From positions 5,270,001 to 5,334,000 of the forward strand of contig NZ_CP114040.1 in assembly GCF_026965555.1 (NCBI RefSeq): 64,000 nt of DNA, read 5' to 3'. Shown piece by piece: positions 50,093 to 60,380 of the stretch (positions within the stretch are counted from its first letter, which is position 1; each line of letters opens with the position of its first letter). A program made the position numbers and the translations under genes. This DNA is from Nannocystis punicea (GTDB taxonomy: Bacteria > Myxococcota_A > Polyangia > Nannocystales > Nannocystaceae). The notes beneath the pieces were generated by a model, which ran no database searches, had not been told where the DNA came from, and worked only from the letters and a program-made list of their open reading frames with translations.

Positions 50093-51700
50093 ATGACCGC
50101 GCCCACGCCGATCCGTCGCGCCCTCGTCAGCGTCAGCGACAAGACCCACCTCGAGGTCCTGGCGCAGATCCTCATCGACTCCCAGGTCGAGGTGCTGTCG
50201 ACCGGAGGGACCTATCAGGCCCTCGAGGCGCTCGGCGTCGCGGTCGTCAAGGTGAGCGAGTACACCGGCGCGCCCGAGATCCTCGGCGGGCGCGTCAAGA
50301 CGCTGCACCCGAAGATCCACGGCGGGATCCTGGCGCTGCCGACCCCGGCGCACGAGGCAGAGCTGCGGCTCCATGGCATCGCCCCGATCGACCTCGTGGT
50401 CGTCAACCTCTATCCGTTCCGCCAGGTCGTCGCCAAGCCCGGCAGCAGCTTCGAGGACGCGGTCGAGAACATCGACATCGGCGGTCCGGCGATGGTGCGC
50501 GCGGCGGCCAAGAACTGGCAGCGCGTGGCGGTGGTCGTCGACCCGGCCGACTACGCGCGCCTCGGCGAGGCGCTGCGCGAGCACGGCGGCGCGCTGCCCG
50601 AGAGCCTGCGGCGGTCGCTGATGCGCAAGGCCTACGCGCACACGGCCGCCTACGACGCGGCGATCGCCGGCTACCTGGCGCGCTTCGACGACGCCGGCCT
50701 GTCCCTCGGGACAGATGTGTTGCCCGAGCGGATCTTCGTCGCCGGCGCGGCCCAGGGCGAGCTGCGCTACGGCGAGAACCCGCACCAGCCGGCCCGCTTC
50801 TACGCGACCGAGCTGGCGGCCGGCGAGCCGGCCGGGCTGCACCGCGCGGTCCAGCACCAGGGCAAGGCGCTGTCGTACAACAACCTGCTCGACGCCGACG
50901 CGGCGCTCGGCCTGTGCCGCGACCTCAGCCGGCTGGGCCTGGCGGCCGCGGTCATCAAGCACGTGTCGCCGTGCGGGGCGGCGATCGCCCGCGGCGACGA
51001 GTCGCTCGCCGACGTGTACGTGCGCGCCCGCGAGGCCGACGCCGAGAGCGCGTTCGGCGGGATCGTGGCGCTGTCGGGCCCGGTCGACCGCGCCGTCGCC
51101 GAGCGCCTGGCCGAGAGCTTCCTCGAGGTCGTGATCGCGCCGTCGTTCAGCCCCGAGGCGCTGGCGCTGCTGGCCGGCAAGAAGAACCTGCGCCTGTTGT
51201 CGCTCGAGGACATGCTCGTCGGGACAGGTCCCGAAGCCCAGGCGGCGCTGCGCCTGCGCTCGATCGCCGGCGGCTTGCTTGCCCAGCGCGAGGACGCGGT
51301 GACGGTCGCGGCGGCGCAGGGCAAGGTGGCGACCCGTCGCGCGCCCACTGCCTCCGAGCTGCGCGACCTCGAGCTGGCGCAGATCGTCGGCAAGGCGGTG
51401 CGCTCCAACGCGATCGTGCTGTGCAAGGACGGCGCGACCGTCGGCATCGGCGGCGGCCAGACCTCGCGCGTCGAGGCGGCCCGGCAGGCGACCGCCCGCG
51501 CGGGGGCGCGGGCGCAGGGGGCGGTGCTCGCCTCCGACGCCTTCTTCCCGTTCCGCGACGGCGTCGACGCTGCGGCCGCGGCCGGGGTCACCGCGATCGT
51601 CCAGCCCGGCGGCTCGGTCCGCGACGAGGAGGTCGTGACCGCGGCCGACGAGCACGGGCTGGCGATGGTCTTCACCGGTCAGCGCCACTTCCGCCACTGA
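50093..51700 (+). CDS. purH: Bifunctional AICAR transformylase/IMP cyclohydrolase PurH
   Basis: Catalyses the last two steps of IMP synthesis. The 535-residue protein begins with the MGS-like cyclohydrolase domain (ALVSVSDKTHLEVLAQ, STGGTYQAL, GGRVKTLHPKIHGGIL, residues 1-145), then the transformylase domain with LRYGENPHQPARFY, SYNNLLDADAAL, and the catalytic Lys-His in IKHVSPCGAAI (about 288-290; the family usually reads KHTNPCG). It ends SDAFFPFRDGVDAAAAAGV...FTGQRHFRH as usual. Palindrome copies are in frame at 50699-50714 (DDAGLSLGTDV) and 51221-51240 (GTGPEAQ), both in surface-type loops. The formyl donor comes from FolD's product. Confidence 0.97.
   Translation: MTAPTPIRRALVSVSDKTHLEVLAQILIDSQVEVLSTGGTYQALEALGVAVVKVSEYTGAPEILGGRVKTLHPKIHGGILALPTPAHEAELRLHGIAPIDLVVVNLYPFRQVVAKPGSSFEDAVENIDIGGPAMVRAAAKNWQRVAVVVDPADYARLGEALREHGGALPESLRRSLMRKAYAHTAAYDAAIAGYLARFDDAGLSLGTDVLPERIFVAGAAQGELRYGENPHQPARFYATELAAGEPAGLHRAVQHQGKALSYNNLLDADAALGLCRDLSRLGLAAAVIKHVSPCGAAIARGDESLADVYVRAREADAESAFGGIVALSGPVDRAVAERLAESFLEVVIAPSFSPEALALLAGKKNLRLLSLEDMLVGTGPEAQAALRLRSIAGGLLAQREDAVTVAAAQGKVATRRAPTASELRDLELAQIVGKAVRSNAIVLCKDGATVGIGGGQTSRVEAARQATARAGARAQGAVLASDAFFPFRDGVDAAAAAGVTAIVQPGGSVRDEEVVTAADEHGLAMVFTGQRHFRH
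50699..50714. repeat. Dispersed palindromic element, in-frame copy in purH
   Basis: CTGTCCCTCGGGACAG, a 7-bp perfect inverted repeat with a 2-base centre. Confidence 0.65.
51221..51240. repeat. Dispersed palindromic element, second copy in purH
   Basis: GGGACAGGTCCCGAAGCCCA: GGGAC and GTCCC arms followed by the CGAAG centre. Confidence 0.6.
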
Positions 51701-51718
51701 TCCGCTTCTGATTTTTGG

Positions 51719-51766
51719 TTCAGGTCCGAAAGGCCAGGTGCGATCGTGCATGTCCCGAAGAGCAGC
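51719..51766. repeat. Dispersed palindromic element at the purD start
   Basis: TTCAGGTCCGAAAGGCCAGG and then GCATGTCCCGAAGAGCAGC: two element halves in 48 bases, ending exactly where the conventional purD reading (TTG AAG GTC) begins. Confidence 0.65.
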
Positions 51767-53038
51767 TTGAAGGTCCTGATCGTCGGCGGCGGCGGTCGCG
51801 AGCACGCGCTGGCGTGGCGCTGCCGCGTCGAGGGCCACGAGGCCCACGCCGCGCCGGGCAGCGACGGCATCGCCGAGGACGCGACCTGCCACGCGGTCGG
51901 CGTCGGCGACCTCGCCGGCCTGGTCGCGCTGGCCGACTCGCTGCGCCCGGACCTGGTGATCGTCGGCCCCGAGCAGCCGCTGGTCGACGGGCTGGCCGAC
52001 CGCCTGCGCGCGGCAGGTCACGCGGTGTTCGGGCCGTCGGCGGCGGCGGCGGAGCTCGAGGGCAGCAAGGCGGTGGCGAAGGCGTTCATGGCCCGCCACG
52101 CGATCCCCACGGCGGCGCACGTGACGGTCACCGGGCTCGACGAGGCGCTGGCGGCGGTGCGTACGTTCGCCAGCCCGCCGGTGATCAAGGCCAGCGGCCT
52201 GGCGGCCGGCAAGGGCGTGGTCGTGCCCGAGAGCTTCGCCGAGGCGGAGCTGGCCGTTCGGTCCTGTCTCGAAGGACATGTCTTCGGCGACGCCGGCGCG
52301 ACTGTGGTGCTCGAGGAGCGGCTGCACGGCGAGGAGGCGTCGCTGTTCGTGCTGACCGACGGCGAGCGCTGGAGCCTCCTGCCGCCGGCGCAGGACCACA
52401 AGCGCCTGAGCGACGGCGATCAGGGGCCGAACACCGGCGGGATGGGCGCCTACTGCCCGGCCCCGGTGTGCGACGGGGCGGTGCTGCGGCGAGCGGAGCA
52501 GGAGATCGTGGGGCCGACGCTGGCCGGGCTGCGCGCCGAGGGCCGGCGGTTCGTCGGCGTGCTGTTCGTCGGCCTGATGATCGCGCCGGACGGTGCGCCG
52601 AAGGTGATCGAGTACAACTGCCGCTTCGGCGACCCGGAGGCGCAGCCGGTGCTGTTCGGCTTGCAGACGCCGATCGTCGCCGACCTGCTGGCGGCCGCTC
52701 GCGGCGAGCTGACGCCGCGCACCTACGCGGCCGCGCCGGCCGCCAGCGTGGTGGTCGCGGCGGCCGGCTATCCCGGCGAGACCCGGCCCGGCGCGGCCAT
52801 CCGCGGGCTCGAGGCGGTCGCGGGGCTCGCCGACGTCAAGGTGTTCCACGCCGGCACGCGTCGCGGCGCGCACGGCTGGGAGACCCGCGGCGGGCGGGTG
52901 CTCGGGGTCTGCGCTCGCGGCGTCGACCTGCGAGCGGCGATCGAGCGCGCCTACGCGGCGGTGGCCGGCCTCGAGGTGGAAGGCGGCCAGTTCCGCCGCG
53001 ACATCGGCGTGCGAGCGCTCACCCGTCACGCGGAATGA
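51746..53038 (+). CDS. purD: Phosphoribosylamine-glycine ligase PurD
   Basis: An ATP-grasp ligase for the second step of purine synthesis. It has LIVGGGGREHALAW at the N-terminus, KAFMARHAIPTAAH, PPVIKASGLAAGKGVVV, the EASLFVLTDG strand, NTGGMGAYCPAP, and VIEYNCRFGDPEAQPVL with the metal ligands. The family normally starts MKVL; here that corresponds to TTG 51767, while the GTG at 51746 adds MHVPKSS, which is encoded by the palindromic element. Either start is possible and the ribosome site is weak. A second copy of the element (52262-52287) gives SCLEGHVFGD in the ATP-grasp subdomain. It is 45 bases after purH. Confidence 0.95.
   Translation: MHVPKSSLKVLIVGGGGREHALAWRCRVEGHEAHAAPGSDGIAEDATCHAVGVGDLAGLVALADSLRPDLVIVGPEQPLVDGLADRLRAAGHAVFGPSAAAAELEGSKAVAKAFMARHAIPTAAHVTVTGLDEALAAVRTFASPPVIKASGLAAGKGVVVPESFAEAELAVRSCLEGHVFGDAGATVVLEERLHGEEASLFVLTDGERWSLLPPAQDHKRLSDGDQGPNTGGMGAYCPAPVCDGAVLRRAEQEIVGPTLAGLRAEGRRFVGVLFVGLMIAPDGAPKVIEYNCRFGDPEAQPVLFGLQTPIVADLLAAARGELTPRTYAAAPAASVVVAAAGYPGETRPGAAIRGLEAVAGLADVKVFHAGTRRGAHGWETRGGRVLGVCARGVDLRAAIERAYAAVAGLEVEGGQFRRDIGVRALTRHAE
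52262..52287. repeat. Dispersed palindromic element, in-frame copy in purD
   Basis: TCCTGTCTCGAAGGACATGT followed by CTTCGG. Confidence 0.6.
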
Positions 53039-53093
53039 GGCGGCCTGCGGCGCGCGGGCAGGGGGTCGCCCACGCCGCGCGCGCGAAGCGTGG

Positions 53094-53099
53094 TATACG
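53094..53099 (+). promoter_or_regulatory. Candidate -10 box of the DUF1015 gene
   Basis: TATACG ends 7 bases before the ATG at 53107, with no ribosome site; a leaderless arrangement. It would start a sub-operon DUF1015-hisZ-purA. Confidence 0.45.
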
Positions 53100-53106
53100 C
53101 CCGGCA

Positions 53107-54398
<1,292 letters not shown>

Positions 54399-54402
<4 letters not shown>

Positions 54403-55649
54403 GCGCGAGACTCCCCGAGGGCGTCGACGCGGTGCTCCCGCGCGGCGCCCGTGATCTGCTGCCCGCTGCCGCGCGCCGCCGCCGCGCGGTGACCGAGGCG
54501 CTGCTCGGCGTGTTCGACCGTTGGGGCTACGACCCGGTGGTCACGCCGGCGATCGAGTACTTCGCGGTGTTCGGCCGCTGGCTGGCCGAGCGCGAGCGGC
54601 AGCGGTGCGTCCGCTTCATCGAGGCCGGCTCGGGCGAGCTCGTCACCCTGCGCTCCGACATCACGCCGCAGATCGCCCGCCTCGCCGGGCAGCAGCTGCG
54701 CGAGCGGCTCGCGGCCGGCGAGGCGGTGCGCCTGTGCTACGCGGCCGACGTCGTGCGCCTGTCCGAAGGGACACGTGAACAGAGCGAGCGCCACCAGGTC
54801 GGGGTCGAGCTGCTCGGCGACGACGCGCCCGAGGCCGACGCCGAGCTGATCCTGCTGGCCGACGAGGCGCTGCGGGCCGCGGGGGTGAAGGGCGCGACGC
54901 TCGAGGTGGCCGACGTCGGCATCGCTCGCGGGGTGTTCGAGCGCCTGCCGGGGTGCGACCTCGAGGCCCTGCACGGGCTGCTCGCCCGCAAGGACGCGGG
55001 CGGGGTGGCGCGCATGGCCGCCGGCCTGGCGCTCGACGACGAGCCGCGGCGCTGGCTCGGGCTGCTCTGTGAGCTGTTCGGAGCGCCAGGTATTTTGGAA
55101 CATGTCCCCGGGGACATCCGCGCGCGCTGGCCGTGGCTGGCCGAGCGGCTCGGGCGACTCGAGGCGGCCCTCGCGGTGGTGCAGGCGCGCGCCCCGGAGC
55201 TGCACGCGCGGCTGGTGGTCGACCTCGGCGAGGTGCGCGGGTTCGACTACTACACCGGGCTGCGCCTGCGCGCGTGGGCCCCGGGCTCGGCCCGGCCGCT
55301 GGTGGTGGGCGGGCGCTACGCGGGCGGGGCGGGCTTCGCGGTCGAGCTCGACGCGCTCGAGGCCTCGCTCGACGCGGCCGGCGAGACGACGGCGGGGCGG
55401 GCGGGCGGGGTGATGATCGCCAGCCAGGGCCGCGAGCCGCAGGCGCGCGCGCTCGCGGTGGCGCGGGCCCAGGCCTTGCGGGCGGCCGGTCGGCGCGCGT
55501 GGGTCCAGGCCGGGCTGTCCCTCGAGGCAGCTCAGGCCGCGGCCGCGGAGGCCGACGAGCTGCTGTACTTCGGCGCCGACGAGCGGGCCGAGATCTGGTC
55601 GCAAGGACAGCCGGGCGCGTGGCGCCGGGCGGAGGAGAGCGGAGCATGA
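54399..55649 (+). CDS. hisZ: ATP phosphoribosyltransferase regulatory subunit HisZ
   Basis: HisZ is a histidyl-tRNA synthetase paralogue that activates and gives feedback control to the short form of HisG, the first enzyme of histidine synthesis. The 416-residue protein has the class II synthetase core: LPRGARDLLP, VTPAIEYFAVFGRW, LVTLRSDITPQIARL (motif 2 region), HQVGVELLG and GFDYYTGLRLRAWAPG, but lacks the C-terminal anticodon domain and the full set of aminoacylation residues. The start is taken as TTG 54399 within TTGA, coupling it to DUF1015. Element copies at 54759-54780 and 55087-55119 are in frame; the second gives LEHVPGDIRARW in a helical insertion. hisG is not in the window. Confidence 0.88.
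55087..55119. repeat. Dispersed palindromic element, in-frame copy in hisZ
   Basis: CAGGTATTTTGGAAC followed by ATGTCCCCGGGGACAT (55102-55117), a perfect 16-bp palindrome. A second copy (GTCCGAAGGGACACG) is at 54761-54775. Confidence 0.65.
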
Positions 55650-56929
55650 CGACGCTGATCGTGGTCGGCGCGCAATGGGGCGACGAGGGCAAGGGCAAGG
55701 TGGTCGACTACCTGGCCAGCCAGGCGCAGCTGGTGGCGCGCTACGCCGGAGGCAACAACGCCGGGCACACTCTGGTGATCGGCGGGCGCAAGCTCGTGAC
55801 CCACCTGGTGCCGTCGGGCTGCGCGTACCCGGGGACGCCGTGCGTGCTCGGAGCGGGGATGGTGATCGACGTCGACGTGTTCCGCGCCGAGGTCGAGGAG
55901 CTGCAGTCCGCGGGCATGCTGCACGGCGGCGAGCTCCGGGTGTCGCGCGACGCCCACGTGATCTTCCCGCACCACCGGCTGGTCGACGGGTTGCGCGAAG
56001 ATCGGGCCCAGGCGGCCAAGATCGGCACCACGCGCCGCGGGATCGGCCCGGCCTACGAGGCCAAGGCGGGGCGCCGCGGCGTCCGTGTGCGCGACCTGTT
56101 CCGACCGGAGCGGCTGCGAGCCCGCCTCGAGCTGGCGAAGGAGGTCGTCGACGCCGAGATCGCACGCCTCGGATCCAGCGAACGGGTCGACGTGGCCGCC
56201 GAAGTGGCCCGTGCGTCGGCGTGGGCCGCCTGGCTCGGGGACAAGGTCTGCGACACCGGCGAGCTGGTCGATGCGGCGATCCGGTCCGGCAAGCGCGTGC
56301 TCTTCGAGGGCGCGCAGGGAGCTCTCCTCGACCTCGACCACGGCACGTACCCGTTCGTGACGTCGTCGACGACGCTGGCGGGCGGCGTGTGCTCGGGCAT
56401 CGGCGTCGGCCCCACCGCGATCGACGGCGCCTGGGGCATCAGCAAGGCCTACGCCACGCGCGTCGGCGCCGGCCCGTTCCCCACCAAGCTCGAGGGGTCG
56501 CTCGGCGATCAGCTGCGCCACGCCGGCGACGAGTTCGGCGCGACCACCGGCAGGCCGCGCGACTGCGGGTGGCTCGACCTGCCGGCGCTCCGCCACGCAG
56601 CCAGGCTCAACGGCCTCACCGGCCTGTGCATCACCAAGCTCGATGTGCTCGCGGCGATGCCCGAGGTCCACGTGTGCCGGGCCTACGCCGACGGAGCCTC
56701 GCCCGGCGACGTCGACCTCGACGAAGTCGTGCCGATCCTCAGCCCGGTGGCGGGTTGGGGCGATCCCTCGCTTCGAGAACGAATCTCTGTCGCCAGGCGC
56801 CTCGAAGATCTCCCCGCCGCCGTGCGCGCCTACCTCGACCTGATCGCAGACGAGGTCGGTGTCCCCATCGCCCTCGTCTCGCTCGGGCCCGATCGAGAGC
56901 AGACCATTCTGCTGCGGGACCCGTTTTGA
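55646..56929 (+). CDS. purA: Adenylosuccinate synthetase
   Basis: Joins IMP and aspartate with GTP, the first committed step to AMP. The 427-residue protein has VGAQWGDEGKGKVVD (GTP loop, Asp13, Lys16), GGNNAGHTLV with the catalytic His41, GTTRRGIGPAYEAKAGRRGVRVRDL, FEGAQGALLDLDHGTYPFVTSS, GVGPTAIDGAWGISKAYATRVG and the substrate loop TTGRPRDCGWLDLPAL. All key residues are present. It overlaps hisZ by 4 bases and is the last gene of the cluster that also makes IMP through PurH and PurD. Confidence 0.97.
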   Translation: MTTLIVVGAQWGDEGKGKVVDYLASQAQLVARYAGGNNAGHTLVIGGRKLVTHLVPSGCAYPGTPCVLGAGMVIDVDVFRAEVEELQSAGMLHGGELRVSRDAHVIFPHHRLVDGLREDRAQAAKIGTTRRGIGPAYEAKAGRRGVRVRDLFRPERLRARLELAKEVVDAEIARLGSSERVDVAAEVARASAWAAWLGDKVCDTGELVDAAIRSGKRVLFEGAQGALLDLDHGTYPFVTSSTTLAGGVCSGIGVGPTAIDGAWGISKAYATRVGAGPFPTKLEGSLGDQLRHAGDEFGATTGRPRDCGWLDLPALRHAARLNGLTGLCITKLDVLAAMPEVHVCRAYADGASPGDVDLDEVVPILSPVAGWGDPSLRERISVARRLEDLPAAVRAYLDLIADEVGVPIALVSLGPDREQTILLRDPF

Positions 56930-57232
56930 GCCCGTTGCCCGTGAGTCCTCGGCACGACCTTGCAGCGCTGCGGCCCTTCGGGCTCGCAGCCCCACGGCCT
57001 GACGAGTGGACGGTCGCGCCGGCACCGCAGCGGCCCCGAGCTCGCTCCATGAGCCTCCTGGAGCGGCGCCGCGCGGTTTTCGCGTTCCGCGGGCAAACCC
57101 GCGCTGGTGGGCTTCACGAGGCCGCTGGGCAAATGTCCGGTGGGGTGGGCCCGAGGTCGCGTGGGGTCGAGGTCGGCGAAGGGCGGCGCCAGGCAGCCCA
57201 CGCTGCGGCCGTCGGCTGTTTTCTCCGTCTGG
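56930..57232. other. Spacer upstream of the GltJ-like gene
   Basis: About 300 bases with no recognised gene or terminator; it leads into the promoter at 57233. Confidence 0.4.
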
Positions 57233-57261
57233 TTGTACCTACCAGCCGCATTTCCTATACT
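57233..57261 (+). promoter_or_regulatory. Sigma-70 promoter of the GltJ-like gene
   Basis: TTGTAC (57233-57238), a 17-base spacer and TATACT (57256-57261). The transcript would have a leader of about 68 bases. Confidence 0.7.
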
Positions 57262-57335
57262 GGCGGCCCCGCGGACGTAGTCAGTTCTGCAGGACGCCGT
57301 CGCGCTCTGGCGAGCGACTCCCAGGAATCACGCTC

Positions 57336-59030
57336 ATGAAGATCGAATGCGATAAGTGCGGAGCCAAATACTCGATTGCGGACGACAAGGTCCGCGGCAA
57401 GACCTTCAAGATCCGCTGCAAGAAGTGCAGCAACGTCATCATCGTCCGCGACAAGGCGGGCGGCGCAGAGGACGGGGGCGACGCGCCAGCCGACGAGCCG
57501 GGCTGGCACCTGGCGATCGGTGGCGAGACCGTGGGGCCGATCAGCGAGGCCGAGGTCCGCGAGCGCTTCGCCGCCGGAGAGATCGACAAGGACACCTCCG
57601 TCTGGCAGGAAGGCTTCGAAGATTGGTTGCCGCTCGGTGAAGTGAGCGCGTTCTCCGACCTGGCCGCGGCGTCGGGCCGTCCTTCGGCGCCCGATCCGTT
57701 CGCCGGCGGCAGCGACGACGACTACAGCGCGCCCGCGCCGGCCCCGAGCGCCAGCTCCAGCTTCGAGCGGCAGCCCGAGCCCGCGCGGCAGCCCGCCGTC
57801 GCGGCCGCGCCCGCGGCCTCGACCAGCGGCCCGAAAGCATCAGCGGCGCCGGCGGGCGGCGGTGACAACCCGCGCGTGTCCTCGCTGACCGGCGCGCGCA
57901 ACGAGAACTCGGTGCTGTTCTCGCTCGACAGCCTGTCGTCGATCGCTATGGGCTCCAAGCAGGGCGGAGGCGGCCCCGCGCCCAGCGGTCCGTCGTTCTC
58001 GCTCGGTGGCGGTGGCGGTGGCGGCGGCGGCGGCGGTCAGTCGGCCTCGCCGACCGGCAACAGCGAAGGTTCGGGCCTCATCGACATCCGCGCCATGAGC
58101 GGGATGATGGGCGGCGGAGGCGGCGGTGGTGGCGGCGGCGGCGGCGGCGAGGAGGGTCGTGACGACTCGATGTTGCCGAGCTTCGGCGGCACCGGCTTCG
58201 GCGGTCTGTCGGCCGCGCCGCTGCTCGTGACGCCGGCCCAGCCGGTCGTCGAGCACGCGCCGGCTCCCGAGCCGCAGCGCTCGAACGCGCCGCTCTACGC
58301 GCTGATGGCGATCCTGCTGCTCGGCATGGGCGGCATGGCTTGGTACATCCTCACCCGGCCACCGCCGACGCCCGAGACGAAGATCGTCGAAGTCATCAAG
58401 CCGGCCGAGGTGAAGGAAAAGCCGGAAGACGAGGACGACGGCGACAAGCCGAAGAAGAAGAAGAAGGAAGAGGACGAAGAGGCGGACGAGACCGGCGCCG
58501 CCGAGACGCCTCCGGCCACGGACGACAAGAAGACCGCGGTCGCCAAGACGACGGCGAAGAAGACCGACAAGAAGGGCGAGAAGACGGACAGCAAGACGTC
58601 GCCCCTCGACACCAAGGTCGAGCCGAAGAAGGAAGAGAAGAAGGAAGAGAAGAAGGACGACTACAGCGTCGACTGCATCCTCGATCCTTCGAAGTGCGGC
58701 AAGAAGGGCGGCGGCGGCGACAGCAGCAGCAGCAAGCCGCCGGCCGACTCCAGCCTGCCGGAGAAGCTCGAGCTCTCCGACATCCAGGCCGGCGTCAACC
58801 CGGTCAAGGCCAACGCCAAGACCAACTGCGCCAAGAATGCCAAGGGCGGTGAGAAGGTCTCGATCAAGCTGTCGATCAGCGGTCCGTCCGGCACCGTGCT
58901 GAGCTCGACGGTGGTCGACGCCGCGGGTAACGACGGGCTCGCCAACTGCGTGGCCGCCGAGCTGAAGAAGGCGACCTTCAAGAAGGTTCAGAAGGAGCAG
59001 ATCGGCACGCAGGTGTCGGTGAGCTTCTGA
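57336..59030 (+). CDS. AgmX/GltJ-like protein: zinc ribbon, GYF domain, one membrane helix, C-terminal periplasmic domain
   Basis: The 564-residue protein has an MJ0042-type zinc ribbon (Cys5, Cys8, Cys28, Cys31: CDKCGAKY, IRCKKCSN), a GYF_2-type domain (about 55-100: WHLAIGGETVGPISEAEV, VWQEGFEDWLPLGEV), a long Pro/Ala/Gly linker with two poly-Gly tracts, a single membrane helix (about 319-337, YALMAILLLGMGGMAWYIL), a charged Lys/Glu stretch and a compact C-terminal domain with two conserved cysteines, ending ATFKKVQKEQIGTQVSVSF, as in AgmX/PglI C-terminal domains. In Myxococcus, GltJ of this plan links cytosolic gliding regulators to the envelope machine. By architecture this is a homologue or relative; gliding itself is inference. 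A good promoter and terminator frame the gene. Confidence 0.88.
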   Translation: MKIECDKCGAKYSIADDKVRGKTFKIRCKKCSNVIIVRDKAGGAEDGGDAPADEPGWHLAIGGETVGPISEAEVRERFAAGEIDKDTSVWQEGFEDWLPLGEVSAFSDLAAASGRPSAPDPFAGGSDDDYSAPAPAPSASSSFERQPEPARQPAVAAAPAASTSGPKASAAPAGGGDNPRVSSLTGARNENSVLFSLDSLSSIAMGSKQGGGGPAPSGPSFSLGGGGGGGGGGGQSASPTGNSEGSGLIDIRAMSGMMGGGGGGGGGGGGGEEGRDDSMLPSFGGTGFGGLSAAPLLVTPAQPVVEHAPAPEPQRSNAPLYALMAILLLGMGGMAWYILTRPPPTPETKIVEVIKPAEVKEKPEDEDDGDKPKKKKKEEDEEADETGAAETPPATDDKKTAVAKTTAKKTDKKGEKTDSKTSPLDTKVEPKKEEKKEEKKDDYSVDCILDPSKCGKKGGGGDSSSSKPPADSSLPEKLELSDIQAGVNPVKANAKTNCAKNAKGGEKVSIKLSISGPSGTVLSSTVVDAAGNDGLANCVAAELKKATFKKVQKEQIGTQVSVSF

Positions 59031-59060
59031 GCTCGGCGAGCGCGCCGAGTCTCGAGTCCG

Positions 59061-59095
59061 GCGGGGTCGTCCTTCGGGGCGGCCCCGTCGCGTTT
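59061..59095 (+). terminator. Rho-independent terminator of the GltJ-like gene
   Basis: GGGGTCGTCC (59063-59072) pairs with GGGCGGCCCC (59077-59086) around a TTCG tetraloop; four T residues follow at 59093-59096. Confidence 0.75.
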
Positions 59096-59334
59096 TCGCG
59101 GGTCGTCGCCCGCGCGCGGGTTCGTTGCTTGACTCGTGGTCGGCCGCACAGCGGTGCTGTGAGCGCGCCGACATCAGGGGCTAGGCAGGGCCAGGGTTTT
59201 ACGGCAACCTGAAGTTCTCCGCCGCGGCGCTGGCCGAGACCTTGCCTCGGTCGTTCGCGTTGGACCGCCGACGCTGGACCGAAACATACTTCCCGGCCCT
59301 CCGCGGGCCCCGATCTCCAGGAGCACTGCTCGCC

Positions 59335-60132
59335 ATGTCGAACACCGAGAACTCCGCCCTCATCGCCCTGAGTGAGCTCAAGAACCTCGAGGCCGCGCGC
59401 GTGGCCGAGGTCGAGAGCGAGAAGCGCGCCAAGGAAGACGCCGAGCGGCGCGCCCGTGAAGAGGCCGAACGCAAGGCGCGTGAGATCGCCGAACGCAAGG
59501 CCCGCGAGGAGGCCGAGCGGATCGCCAAAGAGACCGCCGAGCGCGAGGCCCGTGAGCGAGAGGAGCGCCTGCGGCTGCAAGAGGCCGATCTGCGCGCCCG
59601 CGCGGAGCAGGAGGCCCGCCTCAAGGAAGAGCAGATGCGCCTCGACGCGCAGGTCAAGCTGGCCGAGAAGAAGGCGCGCCCGATGTGGCTGTACGCCGTG
59701 CTCGGCGTGCTGGTCATCGGCGTCAGCGTCGGCGGCTACATGATCTACGACTACATCCAGAAGCGCGACGAGGCCGAGCGGATCGCCCAGATCGAGCAAA
59801 AGAAGAAGGACGACGAGCGCGCGGCCGAGATGGCGTCCCTCATGAAGGAGCTGAAGGGCCTTCAGGAGGAGCAGAACAAGATCAAGTCGCAGAAGGACGA
59901 GATCGAGAACCAGCTCAAGAACGTCCAGGACGAGACGGAGCGGCAGAAGCTGCTGGCCGAGAAGGCCGCCCTCGATGCCCAGCTGGCGGCGAACGAGGAC
60001 AAGCAGAAGAAGAACAAGGGCAAGAGCGGCGGCAGCAAGTCGAGCAGCGGCGACGGCGAGCCCAAGTCCGAGAAGCCGAAGGGCGGGATCTCGGTCAGCA
60101 AGAACGTCGACGATCCGCTCGACGGCCTGTGA
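59335..60132 (+). CDS. Coiled-coil protein with one central membrane helix
   Basis: I do not recognise the family. The 265-residue protein has a long charged coiled coil rich in Ala, Glu, Arg and Lys (about residues 15-110, repeats such as EEAERKAREIAERKAREEAE), one membrane helix (about 115-138, MWLYAVLGVLVIGVSVGGYM), a second coiled coil (about 140-215), then a Lys/Ser/Gly tail. The first coiled coil is most likely cytosolic and the second periplasmic, but the topology is a guess. It follows the GltJ-like gene after its terminator, and a weak promoter (TTGGAC at 59260, CATACT at 59285) may serve it. It could be a scaffold partner of that protein. Confidence 0.75.
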   Translation: MSNTENSALIALSELKNLEAARVAEVESEKRAKEDAERRAREEAERKAREIAERKAREEAERIAKETAEREAREREERLRLQEADLRARAEQEARLKEEQMRLDAQVKLAEKKARPMWLYAVLGVLVIGVSVGGYMIYDYIQKRDEAERIAQIEQKKKDDERAAEMASLMKELKGLQEEQNKIKSQKDEIENQLKNVQDETERQKLLAEKAALDAQLAANEDKQKKNKGKSGGSKSSSGDGEPKSEKPKGGISVSKNVDDPLDGL

Positions 60133-60257
60133 TCGGCGTTCGCTCAGGCGGCGCGCACGAGCTGTTCGGGCGCCGCCGGCTCTCCTGGCCGCGCCGGAGC
60201 CCTCGGCCGAGGGCGTCGCCAGAAGGATGGCCCCGGGAAAATTACGCTGCGACGGTC

Positions 60258-60284
60258 TTGCCCGGCGTTTTTTCCCGTGATAAA
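60258..60284 (+). promoter_or_regulatory. Candidate promoter of tRNA-Cys
   Basis: TTGCCC (60258-60263) and GATAAA (60279-60284), 15 bases apart; TAAAGA at 60281 gives a 17-base spacer. The tRNA begins about 15 bases later. Confidence 0.5.
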
Positions 60285-60298
60285 GAAGTCGCCCCTTC

Positions 60299-60370
60299 GG
60301 CCTGGTAGCCAAGTGGTAAGGCAGAGCTCTGCAAAAGCTCTATTCGCCGGTTCGATTCCGGCCCAGGCCT
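60299..60370 (+). tRNA. tRNA-Cys (GCA)
   Basis: Acceptor stem GGCCTGG pairs with CCAGGCC; D-arm TAGCCAAGTGGTAAGGCA; anticodon stem AGAGCT/AGCTCT with anticodon GCA at 60331-60333; T-arm GCCGG-TTCGATT-CCGGC. The discriminator base is T, as expected for tRNA-Cys. CCA is not encoded (the next bases are CCCC). Confidence 0.97.
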
Positions 60371-60380
60371 CCCCGAAGAC

